The position numbers and the translations under genes were made by a program. From the NCBI GenBank assembly GCA_910586355.1, contig CAJUHJ010000004.1:109605-136609 (forward strand): a stretch of DNA of 27,005 nucleotides. Direction: 5' to 3'. The notes beneath the pieces were generated by a model. That model was not told the DNA's origin. It worked only from the letters and a program-made list of their open reading frames with translations, and ran no database searches. This DNA comes from an uncultured Lachnospiraceae bacterium. GTDB lineage: Bacteria > Bacillota > Clostridia > Lachnospirales > Lachnospiraceae. Below are positions 15,984-24,214 of this stretch, in pieces. Position 1 is the first letter of the stretch. The number at the start of each line of letters is the position of its first letter.

Positions 15984-17129
15984 CTATCTCCTTATCGTAT
16001 CCGCCAACTGCAGCGCTTTTTTTACAATGGCGTCTATGTTGTAATATTTATATTCTGCAAGCCTTCCCAGCAAATATACATTTTTTAGTTTTTGTATTTT
16101 TTTTACATATTGCTGATAAAGTTTTTGATTCTCCTCATTTAAAATCGCATAATAGGGAACTTCCCCTTCCGCTCCGGTATATGCAAACGGATATTCGCGG
16201 ACAATCGTCGTACCGTCTGCGTCTTTTTGCCTGGTTAAGTACTTAAACTCTGTAATCCGCGTAAACGCTTCACTTACAGTATAATTCACAACGCTTCTTC
16301 CCTGAAAACTTTCCTGTTGCAAATGCTCAAACTGAAAATCCAAAGACCGGTACGGCAGACGCCCGTATTCATGGCCAAACAGCTCGTCTAACGCTCCGGT
16401 ATAAATAATTTCGCCTGTAAATTCTTTTCCTTCAAATAAAACCTTATCTTCTAAAAATGTCATACAATTGCTGCAGTCCTCCCTCAGACGAACCGTAATA
16501 TTGGGATGGTCTAATATATTTTGAAACATAACCGTATAGCCTTCTTTTGGCATCCCCTGATATTTATCCTGAAAATAACGGTTGTCATGGGAAATAAGTA
16601 CCGGAACCCTTTCTGTAACTTCCGGGCTGATTTCTTCCGGCTTTTGTCCCCACTGTTTCATTGTATAATATAAAAAAACATTCTCATAGACATAATCAGC
16701 AATTGCCTTAATCTCCGAATTCGGGTTTGCCTTAAGCTTCATAATCGGCACGCGGCTGCCCTCTCCATATTCATTGATAAGAATATCTTCTAACCGCCCG
16801 GCTTTCTCTTCTCCATAGACTTGATGAAGCGTATTTAAGTTAAACGGAACCGGCAAAAGTTTTCCATGTACATTTGCCACTACTTCATGCCCGAAAAGAA
16901 TCCATTCTGTAAACCGGGATAAAAACTGAAAGACGTCTTCCTCACTTGTATGAAAAATATGCGGGCCGTATTCATGGATCAAAATCCCATAATCATCCGG
17001 TTTGTCATAGCAGTTCCCGCCAATATGGGAACGCTTCTCTAACACCAGAACCTTTTTGTCTGCTTCTGCCAGACAGCGCGCTGCAGTGCTACCTGCCGCT
17101 CCGGAACCTATCACAATACTATCGTACAT
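15984..17129 (-). CDS. glf: UDP-galactopyranose mutase
   Basis: The 381-residue flavoenzyme interconverts UDP-galactopyranose and UDP-galactofuranose, the donor for galactofuranose in surface glycans. The N-terminal FAD site is IVIGSGAAGSTAA (GxGxxG at 8-13), followed by LEKRSHIGGNCYD and HEYGPHIFHT, both strongly conserved in Glf. The C-terminal parts YRSLDFQFEHLQQE, VVNYT and TRITEFKYLT match the family's substrate-binding arginine and tyrosine regions. Length is normal. The start has a GGAGG site eight bases upstream and follows a promoter at 17171-17199. It leads a run of same-strand genes: glycosyltransferase, acetyltransferase, then the kinase. Confidence 0.96.
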   Translation of the reverse strand: MYDSIVIGSGAAGSTAARCLAEADKKVLVLEKRSHIGGNCYDKPDDYGILIHEYGPHIFHTSEEDVFQFLSRFTEWILFGHEVVANVHGKLLPVPFNLNTLHQVYGEEKAGRLEDILINEYGEGSRVPIMKLKANPNSEIKAIADYVYENVFLYYTMKQWGQKPEEISPEVTERVPVLISHDNRYFQDKYQGMPKEGYTVMFQNILDHPNITVRLREDCSNCMTFLEDKVLFEGKEFTGEIIYTGALDELFGHEYGRLPYRSLDFQFEHLQQESFQGRSVVNYTVSEAFTRITEFKYLTRQKDADGTTIVREYPFAYTGAEGEVPYYAILNEENQKLYQQYVKKIQKLKNVYLLGRLAEYKYYNIDAIVKKALQLADTIRR

Positions 17130-17170
17130 ATATCAGAACCTCCAATGTTGTCCTTTTTACAATTTATCTC

Positions 17171-17199
17171 ATTATACACATTTTCTCATTTCTATGCAA
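17171..17199 (-). promoter_or_regulatory. Candidate glf promoter
   Basis: On the minus strand TTGCAT (17194-17199) and a perfect TATAAT (17171-17176) are 17 bases apart. Transcription would start near 17164, about 35 bases ahead of the glf start codon. Confidence 0.65.
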
Positions 17200-17323
17200 G
17201 AAAGCTCCATTCATAAAATGTTTACAATTTTCTCATATTATGTAAATATCAGCTTCACAAATCACAATTATACTAAATTTATCGAAACAAAGAAGAAAGA
17301 AAACAAACTTTTGAATATTTCAG

Positions 17324-17342
17324 ACCTTGCATTTCGCAAGGT
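17324..17342. repeat. Perfect inverted repeat upstream of glf
   Basis: ACCTTGC-ATTTC-GCAAGGT forms a perfect 7-bp stem with a five-base loop on either strand. No T-run follows on either side, so it is not a terminator. It may be an operator or a leader hairpin of a longer glf transcript. Confidence 0.4.
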
Positions 17343-17390
17343 TCCTCCCAGAAAATAGTGAGTTGCTTCACTTTTCATAAATCTTTTTCA

Positions 17391-17417
17391 TAAAAAGCCG
17401 GTGCAAAAACACCGGCT
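17391..17417 (-). terminator. Intrinsic terminator after mutY
   Basis: The minus-strand transcript forms AGCCGGTG / CACCGGCT with a six-base loop followed directly by TTTTTA. It lies nine bases after the mutY stop and ends the fibronectin-like gene/mutY unit. Confidence 0.9.
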
Positions 17418-17425
17418 CCCTCTTT

Positions 17426-18529
17426 TTATTCTGATTGATTTTCTTTTTCCAAACGACATTTACCAAGACTGATATTCAAATATTCCGTATACGCCGCAAA
17501 TGCAGACGGCATTGGATAATTTTCCAAAAAATCTGCTGCACTGGCAAACAAAAGATTCGTTTCTCCTTTTTCCAATGCTTCCACGCGTATCAAATATCCT
17601 TTCATCCGCCACTCCACATGAGAAAAAATATGTTTGGCGTCAGACAGCGGCTCTATTCTAAGAGGCGTAAGCTGCATCTTTTTCACATAAGAAACCGCTT
17701 CGTTCGTACCAAAATATCCTTTTTCATTTGGAAATTCATACAGACCTGCCAAAAGGCCCTTTGACGGACGTTTACGAAGCGCCACTTTTTCTCCGTCCCG
17801 AATCAAAAAAACAGTCCTCTCCTCAATCTTTCGCTTTGCCAGCTTACTTTTCACCGGCAGCTTGCCTGTCCGTTTTTCTGCCTCTGCAATACAAAATCCA
17901 TGCCATGGACATTCTATACATTTTGGTTCCCCATTCGGCAGACAAACCGTAGCGCCTAACTCCATAAGCGCCTGATTAAATACACTGGCATATTTTGGGG
18001 GAATAATCTTTTCCAGCTGTTCTTCTATATTCGTACGGACAGACTGTTTAGCAATATCCCTGTCATCTCCCGCCACTCTTGAAATCACTCGAAGCACATT
18101 GCCGTCCACTGCTGGCACAGGCTTTCCATATGCTATGGAAGAGATTGCTCCGGCTGTATAGCGGCCGATTCCTTTTAACTTTAATAATTCCGTAAAATCT
18201 TCCGGAATCTTTCCGCCGTACTCCTCCATCACCTGTTTTGCCGCTGTCTGCATATTCCGGACCCTGTTATAATATCCAAGCCCTTCCCATAATTTAAGCA
18301 GTCTCTCTTCCTGACATTCTGCCAAGGCCTTTACATCGGGAAGTACTTCTACAAAATGCTCAAAATATGGTTTGACAGCCTCTACCCTGGTCTGCTGCAG
18401 CATAATTTCAGATACCCAGACGCGATACGGCGATACTTCTTCTCTCCATGGCAGCGCTCTTGCATGATCTAAAAACCATGCAAGAAGCGGCCGGACTAAT
18501 AACTCTAACTCATATTCTTCTACCCGCAT
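17426..18529 (-). CDS. mutY: A/G-specific adenine glycosylase
   Basis: The 367-residue base-excision repair enzyme removes adenine mispaired with 8-oxoguanine. It has the HhH-GPD core: SEIMLQQTRVEAVKPYF with catalytic Glu, the helix-hairpin-helix LKGIGRYTAGAISSIAYGKP and the aspartate in VPAVDGNVLRVISR. Four cysteines of the 4Fe-4S loop follow in CLPNGEPKCIECPWHGFC, with spacing 7-2-5 where E. coli MutY has 6-2-5. The C-terminal NUDIX-like domain (about 235-355, RKRPSKGLLAGLYEFPNE, HIFSHVEWRMKGYL) recognises 8-oxoguanine. The ribosome site is AGGAG. The gene starts 21 bases after the fibronectin-like gene and has no visible promoter of its own. Confidence 0.96.
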   Translation of the reverse strand: MRVEEYELELLVRPLLAWFLDHARALPWREEVSPYRVWVSEIMLQQTRVEAVKPYFEHFVEVLPDVKALAECQEERLLKLWEGLGYYNRVRNMQTAAKQVMEEYGGKIPEDFTELLKLKGIGRYTAGAISSIAYGKPVPAVDGNVLRVISRVAGDDRDIAKQSVRTNIEEQLEKIIPPKYASVFNQALMELGATVCLPNGEPKCIECPWHGFCIAEAEKRTGKLPVKSKLAKRKIEERTVFLIRDGEKVALRKRPSKGLLAGLYEFPNEKGYFGTNEAVSYVKKMQLTPLRIEPLSDAKHIFSHVEWRMKGYLIRVEALEKGETNLLFASAADFLENYPMPSAFAAYTEYLNISLGKCRLEKENQSE

Positions 18530-18550
18530 ACCAGCTCCTATATAGCATCG

Positions 18551-21238
18551 CTAGTTGACCCGTACCGTCGTATAGGCAGATTTCGATTCTATCAATATTC
18601 CGCCGCCATTCATCTGTAAAGCGGCAACTTTATAATAACCAGTCGACCCCTTTACGGGATTCTTATGCTCATAAGACGTTTGTTTTCCGGATACTTCCGC
18701 AATTTTCTCGTAATTTGCACCATTTGAAGCTTTATAATAAATAATATATTTTTTTACCCCATTTAAAGCCTTCCATTTTAACCGCACCGCGCCATTTTTA
18801 CCATTATCTGCTTTTAAACTGGATATCTTATCAAGCTGCGCCGTAAAATCTGCCGGCCTGCTTTTCTCACTTACCAAATTAAGCGAATAATTGGCTGCTT
18901 CTACATAATACTGGAAGGTAATACCGGCGCTTGCGCCTGCATCTATAAATGAAGTCCTGTTGGTCTCCCCAAGTAAAAGCATTGTACGTCCATTGGAACG
19001 GTAAACGCGGTACACTTCCACCCCGACTACGCCTTTCCAGCTTATCTTTACTTTATTGCCGGATTTCACTGCTTTGACGCCTTTTGGAGCGGCTAAAACA
19101 GGAAGCACATCTATGGTATCCCCTTTTTTCTTTGATTTGCCTGCGTAGGCGTTAATGCGGTACCGAACTGCCGGTGCGCCTGCCACAACCGGATTAGAAA
19201 CCGTATAAGACGTCTTTGTTTCAGATTTTACCCTTGCAACGCGTTTGTATTTTTTAGTGACGGGATTCATCACTTCAATCTCATAACCTTTTGCACCGTA
19301 TACCCTGTTCCATGACAGTGTATCCTGCTGAATCAATGTATTGGATGCTTTATCTGCTTTGTAAGAAGTTTTCGAAACTTTCACGCCATACGGAGCTGAA
19401 AATCCCATTTTTAAAGACACTTCCGTACTGACAAAATAATCTTTGCCCGTAGACGCAGTATGACAGGCTTTTATCATAAAGTAATACCTGCCGCTCTTTG
19501 AAACTTTATGTTTGAACGACAATTTTTTCGTCGTCCCAATCAACACATACGAATCTCCCTGTGTATTTGACTTACAGTATACTTCGTATGTTTTCACGTT
19601 GGCAACCGGAGTCCATGTAAGCCGGACGGTATCCTCCGACGCTGCAGCCGCCTGCGCCGAAATGCTGCTTACAATATTTTTTACTTTTGATACGCCCGAA
19701 AATTTCCCTGTGTTTCGTTTGTCCTTTTCCACATCATAGTAATAAGCTTTTACCTTATAAGAGTATGTCTCGTTAAATTTAATATCTTTATCTATATACT
19801 CATCTTCTGTTATCGTTGCCAGTTTCTTATAACTGCCTGTCCCAGCCTTACGGTAAATATCATATCCCGAAACAAAATCTTTCTTAGAGTCCATACTAAG
19901 CCGAATCGTACTGTCTCCAGTTAGTTCCGCTTTGACCTGGGGTTTTGGCACTACAACTTTTATACCGGCAGCATTAGAAAGCGCTGTCAAAAGAGCCTGC
20001 TCGACATACTTATCTTTTGTTACTTTTCGACGAACTTTATAATAGTATGTTTCAAAATCTACTTTTTCATCAATATATACAAAATCTCCCTCTGCTTCCG
20101 GTTTAACATTTGCTATCCAGTGATAGTCGCTTTTTTTGTCTTTCCTGGCACGATAAATTTCATATACGGCGTTTGCCTGTGCAAACCACTCCACATGTAC
20201 TACCGGCTTTGTAAATCCGGTATAATTACCAGAACTGGTTTTAACGGGCTTTCCCATTAAAGAAAGATTTGGTTCGTCCGGAACATCAAAATACCCATAA
20301 GAAATATCTACTGTTTCCTCATTGCCTTCTTCATTATTTGAATTATACGGTTCAATCGTAATTTTATAATCAGCTCCCGGCTGTAAAAAGCAATCCATAA
20401 CAAAACTATTTTCTGTATAATGGCTTTCCAAAACTTCATTATTCAGATAAATCGTCACATAGTCTGTGTAAACCGTACTCCACTGCATTACAATCTGCTT
20501 TGTCAGTTCATTGTATTCAGCGTCAGCGCTCTCTACTTTCGCAACGTAATCATCTACTTCTAATACGAAAACCTTTTCAACACCCATCTCTTTTCCGGCA
20601 TTATAAGGAATTATGCGATATGTATGGATACTCTTTACCTCTAACACCCAATTATTTATGACATATTTTCCCTCTGTGAGCTTTTCCGAAGGCGCTTTTT
20701 CCGCAATTAATACGTCGTCCTGGTAAATATCTACATAAGCGATATTATCGCCGTCCCAATCTATTTCCAATGCTTTCTGCTCAAGGCTGTAATCCACGTC
20801 TACTTCATCCAATCCAGCCGTCCGGTAAGGAATTTCAAAATTTGTAAGCGCCGACATTCCAATCTTCATATCCTTATCATATGCAATCAATTCTACCTGA
20901 TAATTTCTATGATCATCAAGCAGCCTGCAGTCATATATGTAAGAACTGCCGTCAATTCCGGCTGCAACCAGCTCTCCATTCATGCGAATATCCACATATT
21001 GGCAAAATTCATTTTTTTCAAAGGAAATAGAAACCGTTTCCGCCGCTGCATCATATACTGCAGACTGATTGCTGATTTTGGCCTTTGATAGAACGTCTTC
21101 TGTACCTTCTCCATTTTCCTCTTCAGACGGCATAATACCACTGTCTGCATTCTCTTCTGCATATACCTGATTGAATGGTACAACTGTAAAAATCATAACG
21201 GCTGCCAACAAAATTGACAGACTTCTTTTTAATTTCAT
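18551..21238 (-). CDS. Secreted protein of fibronectin-III-like repeats
   Basis: I place the start at the ATG at 21238 (895 residues) because a GGGAGGAG site lies seven bases ahead of it; an ATG ten codons upstream lacks one. Residues 1-27 form a signal peptide (MKLKRSLSILLAAV... cut near VYA-EE). The rest is a chain of about eight or nine beta-sandwich modules of 80-100 residues. The first three are diverged (each with a YVDIY/YVTIYLN strand and an IIPYNAG or IEPYNSN end). The later ones are clear Fn3-type with repeated strands such as YEIYRA, YDIYRKAG, YEVYCKSN, YRVYRSNG, KYIIYYKASNG, and SYKVKAYYY-type ends. No LPxTG, membrane anchor or catalytic motif is visible, so it is probably released or held non-covalently. 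Role in adhesion or matrix is inference. Confidence 0.85.
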   Translation of the reverse strand: MKLKRSLSILLAAVMIFTVVPFNQVYAEENADSGIMPSEEENGEGTEDVLSKAKISNQSAVYDAAAETVSISFEKNEFCQYVDIRMNGELVAAGIDGSSYIYDCRLLDDHRNYQVELIAYDKDMKIGMSALTNFEIPYRTAGLDEVDVDYSLEQKALEIDWDGDNIAYVDIYQDDVLIAEKAPSEKLTEGKYVINNWVLEVKSIHTYRIIPYNAGKEMGVEKVFVLEVDDYVAKVESADAEYNELTKQIVMQWSTVYTDYVTIYLNNEVLESHYTENSFVMDCFLQPGADYKITIEPYNSNNEEGNEETVDISYGYFDVPDEPNLSLMGKPVKTSSGNYTGFTKPVVHVEWFAQANAVYEIYRARKDKKSDYHWIANVKPEAEGDFVYIDEKVDFETYYYKVRRKVTKDKYVEQALLTALSNAAGIKVVVPKPQVKAELTGDSTIRLSMDSKKDFVSGYDIYRKAGTGSYKKLATITEDEYIDKDIKFNETYSYKVKAYYYDVEKDKRNTGKFSGVSKVKNIVSSISAQAAAASEDTVRLTWTPVANVKTYEVYCKSNTQGDSYVLIGTTKKLSFKHKVSKSGRYYFMIKACHTASTGKDYFVSTEVSLKMGFSAPYGVKVSKTSYKADKASNTLIQQDTLSWNRVYGAKGYEIEVMNPVTKKYKRVARVKSETKTSYTVSNPVVAGAPAVRYRINAYAGKSKKKGDTIDVLPVLAAPKGVKAVKSGNKVKISWKGVVGVEVYRVYRSNGRTMLLLGETNRTSFIDAGASAGITFQYYVEAANYSLNLVSEKSRPADFTAQLDKISSLKADNGKNGAVRLKWKALNGVKKYIIYYKASNGANYEKIAEVSGKQTSYEHKNPVKGSTGYYKVAALQMNGGGILIESKSAYTTVRVN

Positions 21239-21266
21239 ATGCTGTCTCCTCCCACTATTTTTTATC

Positions 21267-21295
21267 ATTATACTACTAATTGATTTGTTTTGCTA
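21267..21295 (-). promoter_or_regulatory. Candidate promoter of the Fn3-like gene
   Basis: A perfect TATAAT lies at 21267-21272 on the minus strand, 28 bases ahead of the start codon. The -35 at 17-base spacing (TAGCAA, 21290-21295) is weak. A second TATAAT about 30 bases upstream on the same strand is an alternative. Confidence 0.35.
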
Positions 21296-21408
21296 CCTGA
21301 ATTATAGTGGTTTTTTGTTAAATTCACACAAATTTCAATCATAATTTCATTGTTATAAGATATTAAATTTTATCCATGTGAAAAAACAGCTTTTATTTTC
21401 ATTTCAAT

Positions 21409-23292
21409 TTAAGCCGGCTCTGCATAATCCGATATATCCTCTAAGACTTCTCTCATTGCTTTTATCATCTGATTTTCATTTGGAGCAAATATTTTTTCTC
21501 TTGAAGATACTTCTCTTTCGATGATTGGTTTTAACAACGTATAGGCAAATGCGCTGCGGTTGTCTTCCGCAAACATATCTTTCAGCAATTTTCCATCCAA
21601 TTCTCTGCTTAATCTATCTACTGCGCGTTCTGCTTCTTTCTGATTTAAAAGATACTCTCCTGCCATTTTAGTAAATTCTTGTTGTATAATTTCTACCATT
21701 TCATCCGCATCATCTTCAATAAAAACATCCAAAACCGTATTCGTTACTTTTCCAGCTGCCGCGCCCGCAGCAACAGAACCTACCAAACCGCCGATAATTG
21801 TACCTACGCCCGGAAAAATTGCAGTTCCGGCTGCTGCGCCTGCCATCCAGCCTCCCGTTCCGCTTGCAACTGTCGCAGCTGTATTTGTCAAATTCTTAAA
21901 TAATTGTTTACCAGAAATTCTTCCCCTGAAAATATTTGCAATATCAAATGACGACATAACGACTACCGTAACCCCTGCTGTAATTGCATTTCCCCGTAAA
22001 AGCTTTGCAGCGCTTTTCATTGCCGCCGCTCCATAAATGTTACTGCCGTTACGAAAAGCATTTACTAATATCGCGGACGCTTTTGGTCCCATCAAAGATA
22101 CGATTGCCTCGGAACTTCCTACAAGCGCACTGTTTAATCCTGCTTTTGACAGCTGCCCTGCAATAACACTTGTTACAAATGCAGCGCCGCCTACCTTAAG
22201 CCCTGAATATGTAGCCGTTTTCAATGCCGCTTCACAATCCTCTCCATTCCAAATAGAAGAAGCAAATGTCACTAATGCGGTAACTCCAAATGCCGATGTC
22301 GCAATAATAGCTCCGTTTACTGCATCATAAGCCAGTGATTCCACGGTTCCTGCCTTTGCAATATTCTTTGCCTGCTCATAGGTAAAATGTCCTTTCCGTA
22401 CAATATTTCTTGCTTCTTTTGGGTCTGTTACATTTTTAACCTGGCCTCTGCGGATTTTTTCTTCCATTGCCCTCACAGCATCTTCATATTTATCCGACGG
22501 AACTTCAATCTGCATAGGTTTCCCATCGCATATATATCGAAACGTACCTTTGCCGCCGTCCTCAAAACATTCATTGATGCAGCGCGAACCAGTTGCACAA
22601 TACTTTGACTGAATATAAACTCCGTCTACCATCCGGTCTGCGCCGTTTTTTGCATTATTATCCCCAATTATTTTCGCGTTATGCCCCGTCAATTTATCAA
22701 ACAAATGGTTTGCCCGCTCTGCCGCAAAACCATGCCCCTGTCTGGAATGAAATTTTTCTTCTTCAAAAGATTTATTTACATTTCCATAGTTTCCCGCCGC
22801 AAACCCTCCGCTAACTAAGCCCCAAGGATTATGAAATCTTCCTTGATTATTTTCTGTTTGGGAGCTATGCTTCTCATTCAATATCTCTTCAAAAAAATTG
22901 CATAAAGACATCTTATTTAAAAAACAGCTTGTCCATGTAATTGTCGTACCATCTTTCATATAAAATTTCAGATGACGGTCACAATCCTTTTTCTCTAATC
23001 TTAAGACTCCTACACGTTCAATATGATTATAATACAATTTTTTTGGCTTTTCCAAAGGCTCCAAATAATAAACCATTTCATCTGTAAATAAATATCCGTT
23101 TTTCCCACTTCCCACAATTGTCGTATCATAAAATCCTATAATACTAGAACTGTCTACTCCCGAAGCAAATTTTTGCCGCGCGTTTTGAATTTTTTTAAGA
23201 GAAATATTCTCCCGAATGTCAAAACCGAAGGACGTCTCAATTTGTTTATAATATTTCCGCAAGATATCTGCTCTTTCTTCTACCTTTCCCAT
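21409..23292 (-). CDS. Unknown multidomain protein: PH-like, candidate PD-(D/E)XK-like domain, glycine-rich hydrophobic tail
   Basis: I do not recognise a named function for this 627-residue protein. Residues about 50-137 look like a bacterial PH-like domain (IIGFYDTTIVGSGKNGYLFT, YYNHIERVGV, MKDGTTITW). A well-ordered central block at about 183-328 contains GHGFAAERANHLFDKLTG, then NAKNGADRMVDGVYIQSKYC, IEVPSDKYEDAV, and GHFTYEQAKNIAKAGTVESL. Glu192, Asp219 and Gln228-x-Lys230 are arranged like the E...D...(E/Q)xK core of PD-(D/E)XK nucleases with a Mrr-like QxK; this is inference. From about 322 to 525 the chain is hydrophobic and Ala/Gly-rich, ending in a glycine-zipper (GWMAGAAAGTAIFPGVGTII), then a charged helical tail. 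No signal peptide. Last gene of the five-gene cluster, 16 bases after its neighbour; start has an AGGAG site. Confidence 0.75.
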   Translation of the reverse strand: MGKVEERADILRKYYKQIETSFGFDIRENISLKKIQNARQKFASGVDSSSIIGFYDTTIVGSGKNGYLFTDEMVYYLEPLEKPKKLYYNHIERVGVLRLEKKDCDRHLKFYMKDGTTITWTSCFLNKMSLCNFFEEILNEKHSSQTENNQGRFHNPWGLVSGGFAAGNYGNVNKSFEEEKFHSRQGHGFAAERANHLFDKLTGHNAKIIGDNNAKNGADRMVDGVYIQSKYCATGSRCINECFEDGGKGTFRYICDGKPMQIEVPSDKYEDAVRAMEEKIRRGQVKNVTDPKEARNIVRKGHFTYEQAKNIAKAGTVESLAYDAVNGAIIATSAFGVTALVTFASSIWNGEDCEAALKTATYSGLKVGGAAFVTSVIAGQLSKAGLNSALVGSSEAIVSLMGPKASAILVNAFRNGSNIYGAAAMKSAAKLLRGNAITAGVTVVVMSSFDIANIFRGRISGKQLFKNLTNTAATVASGTGGWMAGAAAGTAIFPGVGTIIGGLVGSVAAGAAAGKVTNTVLDVFIEDDADEMVEIIQQEFTKMAGEYLLNQKEAERAVDRLSRELDGKLLKDMFAEDNRSAFAYTLLKPIIEREVSSREKIFAPNENQMIKAMREVLEDISDYAEPA

Positions 23293-23308
23293 AAAACACT
23301 TCTCCTAT

Positions 23309-23668
23309 CTACTGTTTTTCATATGCAGTTTGTTTTATCCATTTTACCTGATTTTTTGCATACTCGTGCATAAATTCCTGCAAAAAAAATGAATTCATTC
23401 TAAGAGACGGCGACAGCGTACAAAACTTATTTTCGGCCGTACTCATGGCATTATCCCATATTTTCTCCCTTTCAGATTTTATTTTATCTGCCTCAATCTG
23501 ATATTTTTCTGATATACAGTCAATTTCCGAATCAATATGTATCTTCTCTTCCAAAAGAATCTCTCTTTTCTTTTTATCTCCCGATAAAAATGGAAACGTT
23601 AATTGTGTTGTACTGTTTATTAAATTTTCCAATTCGAGTTCAAAATCCGAAATATTATCTTTATCCAT
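23309..23668 (-). CDS. Small helical protein of unknown function
   Basis: The 119-residue product is not recognised. It is charged and mostly helical, with a probable coiled coil at about 32-78 (REILLEEKIHIDSEID, KYQIEADKIKSEREKIWDN) and a C-terminal helix. There is no signal peptide, membrane helix or catalytic motif. The start has only a distant AAGGA site, about 11 bases away. It lies 29 bases after one hypothetical gene and 16 bases before the next, so it is probably co-transcribed and may be a structural or partner subunit. Confidence 0.7.
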   Translation of the reverse strand: MDKDNISDFELELENLINSTTQLTFPFLSGDKKKREILLEEKIHIDSEIDCISEKYQIEADKIKSEREKIWDNAMSTAENKFCTLSPSLRMNSFFLQEFMHEYAKNQVKWIKQTAYEKQ

Positions 23669-23697
23669 AGCAATGTCATTCCTTACATTTTAACCTT

Positions 23698-24195
23698 TTA
23701 TATGCCAAATCGTGAAAAAATCTGCCCTAATATCCCTTTTGGCTTCTGTTTCATCTGTTCTAAATTTGAATCTAAATCTGCATTATTTTTAAGGTACAAT
23801 TTTTCCAACTGTTCATTTATTTTTTCTATCATATACATACACCCGGTTTTTTCTTCTTGGCTCTCCGCCTCAGACATCTTTTCCATCCACAATTTTTTTT
23901 CCTCCAGACATTTCTCTAATAAATCATGCTGCTTTCTTTCATGTACATCCATTACATGTTTTTGTCCTGAAACTGTTTTTTCCATTGTACTTACCTGCAA
24001 TTCTGCTTCCTTTTGAAGCGCAGCCATATACCTTTGAGTAGCTGCATTAACTGCATTTTTCATAACATCACTTCCGATTGCACAAAGCATTTCCGTGGCT
24101 TCAGGAGAAAATTGAACTTTAGCTTTGTCGGTCGTAATTACCAAATCTTTCTTTTCTTTATCTACTATATTTGTTTCAATCATTTCGTTTTCCAT
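23698..24195 (-). CDS. Coiled-coil protein of unknown function
   Basis: The 165-residue product is not recognised. An N-terminal acidic stretch (about 1-30) leads to FSPEATEMLCAIGSDVMKNA and a long amphipathic helix region to about 145 rich in Glu, Lys and Gln (LLEKCLEEKKLWMEKMSEAE, YMIEKINEQLEKLYLKNNAD). It ends in a short basic-hydrophobic tail (KPKGILGQIFSRFGI) that could touch a membrane or a partner. No membrane span. The start follows a GAGG site at seven bases. It lies 19 bases after the membrane gene of the cluster. Confidence 0.72.
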   Translation of the reverse strand: MENEMIETNIVDKEKKDLVITTDKAKVQFSPEATEMLCAIGSDVMKNAVNAATQRYMAALQKEAELQVSTMEKTVSGQKHVMDVHERKQHDLLEKCLEEKKLWMEKMSEAESQEEKTGCMYMIEKINEQLEKLYLKNNADLDSNLEQMKQKPKGILGQIFSRFGI

Positions 24196-24214
24196 TGCAT
24201 TTCCTCATTTCCTT

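Larger units (their letters stand above)
17130..17425. other. Intergenic region between mutY and glf
   Basis: This 296-base, very AT-rich stretch holds the mutY terminator at 17391-17417, a perfect 7-bp inverted repeat at 17324-17342, a second TATAAT at 17267-17272 on the minus strand without a good -35, and the best glf promoter at 17171-17199. I see no coding frame with a plausible ribosome site. Confidence 0.7.

Noticed and set aside
18551..21268. Upstream ATG at 21268 as start of the fibronectin-like gene
   Set aside because: It overlaps the proposed -10 box and lacks a ribosome site, whereas the ATG at 21238 has GGGAGGAG at good spacing and begins a normal signal peptide.
21373..21408. 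Possible terminator after the 627-residue gene
   Set aside because: Only A/T pairing around GCTG is possible and the stem is interrupted; I could not support an intrinsic terminator.
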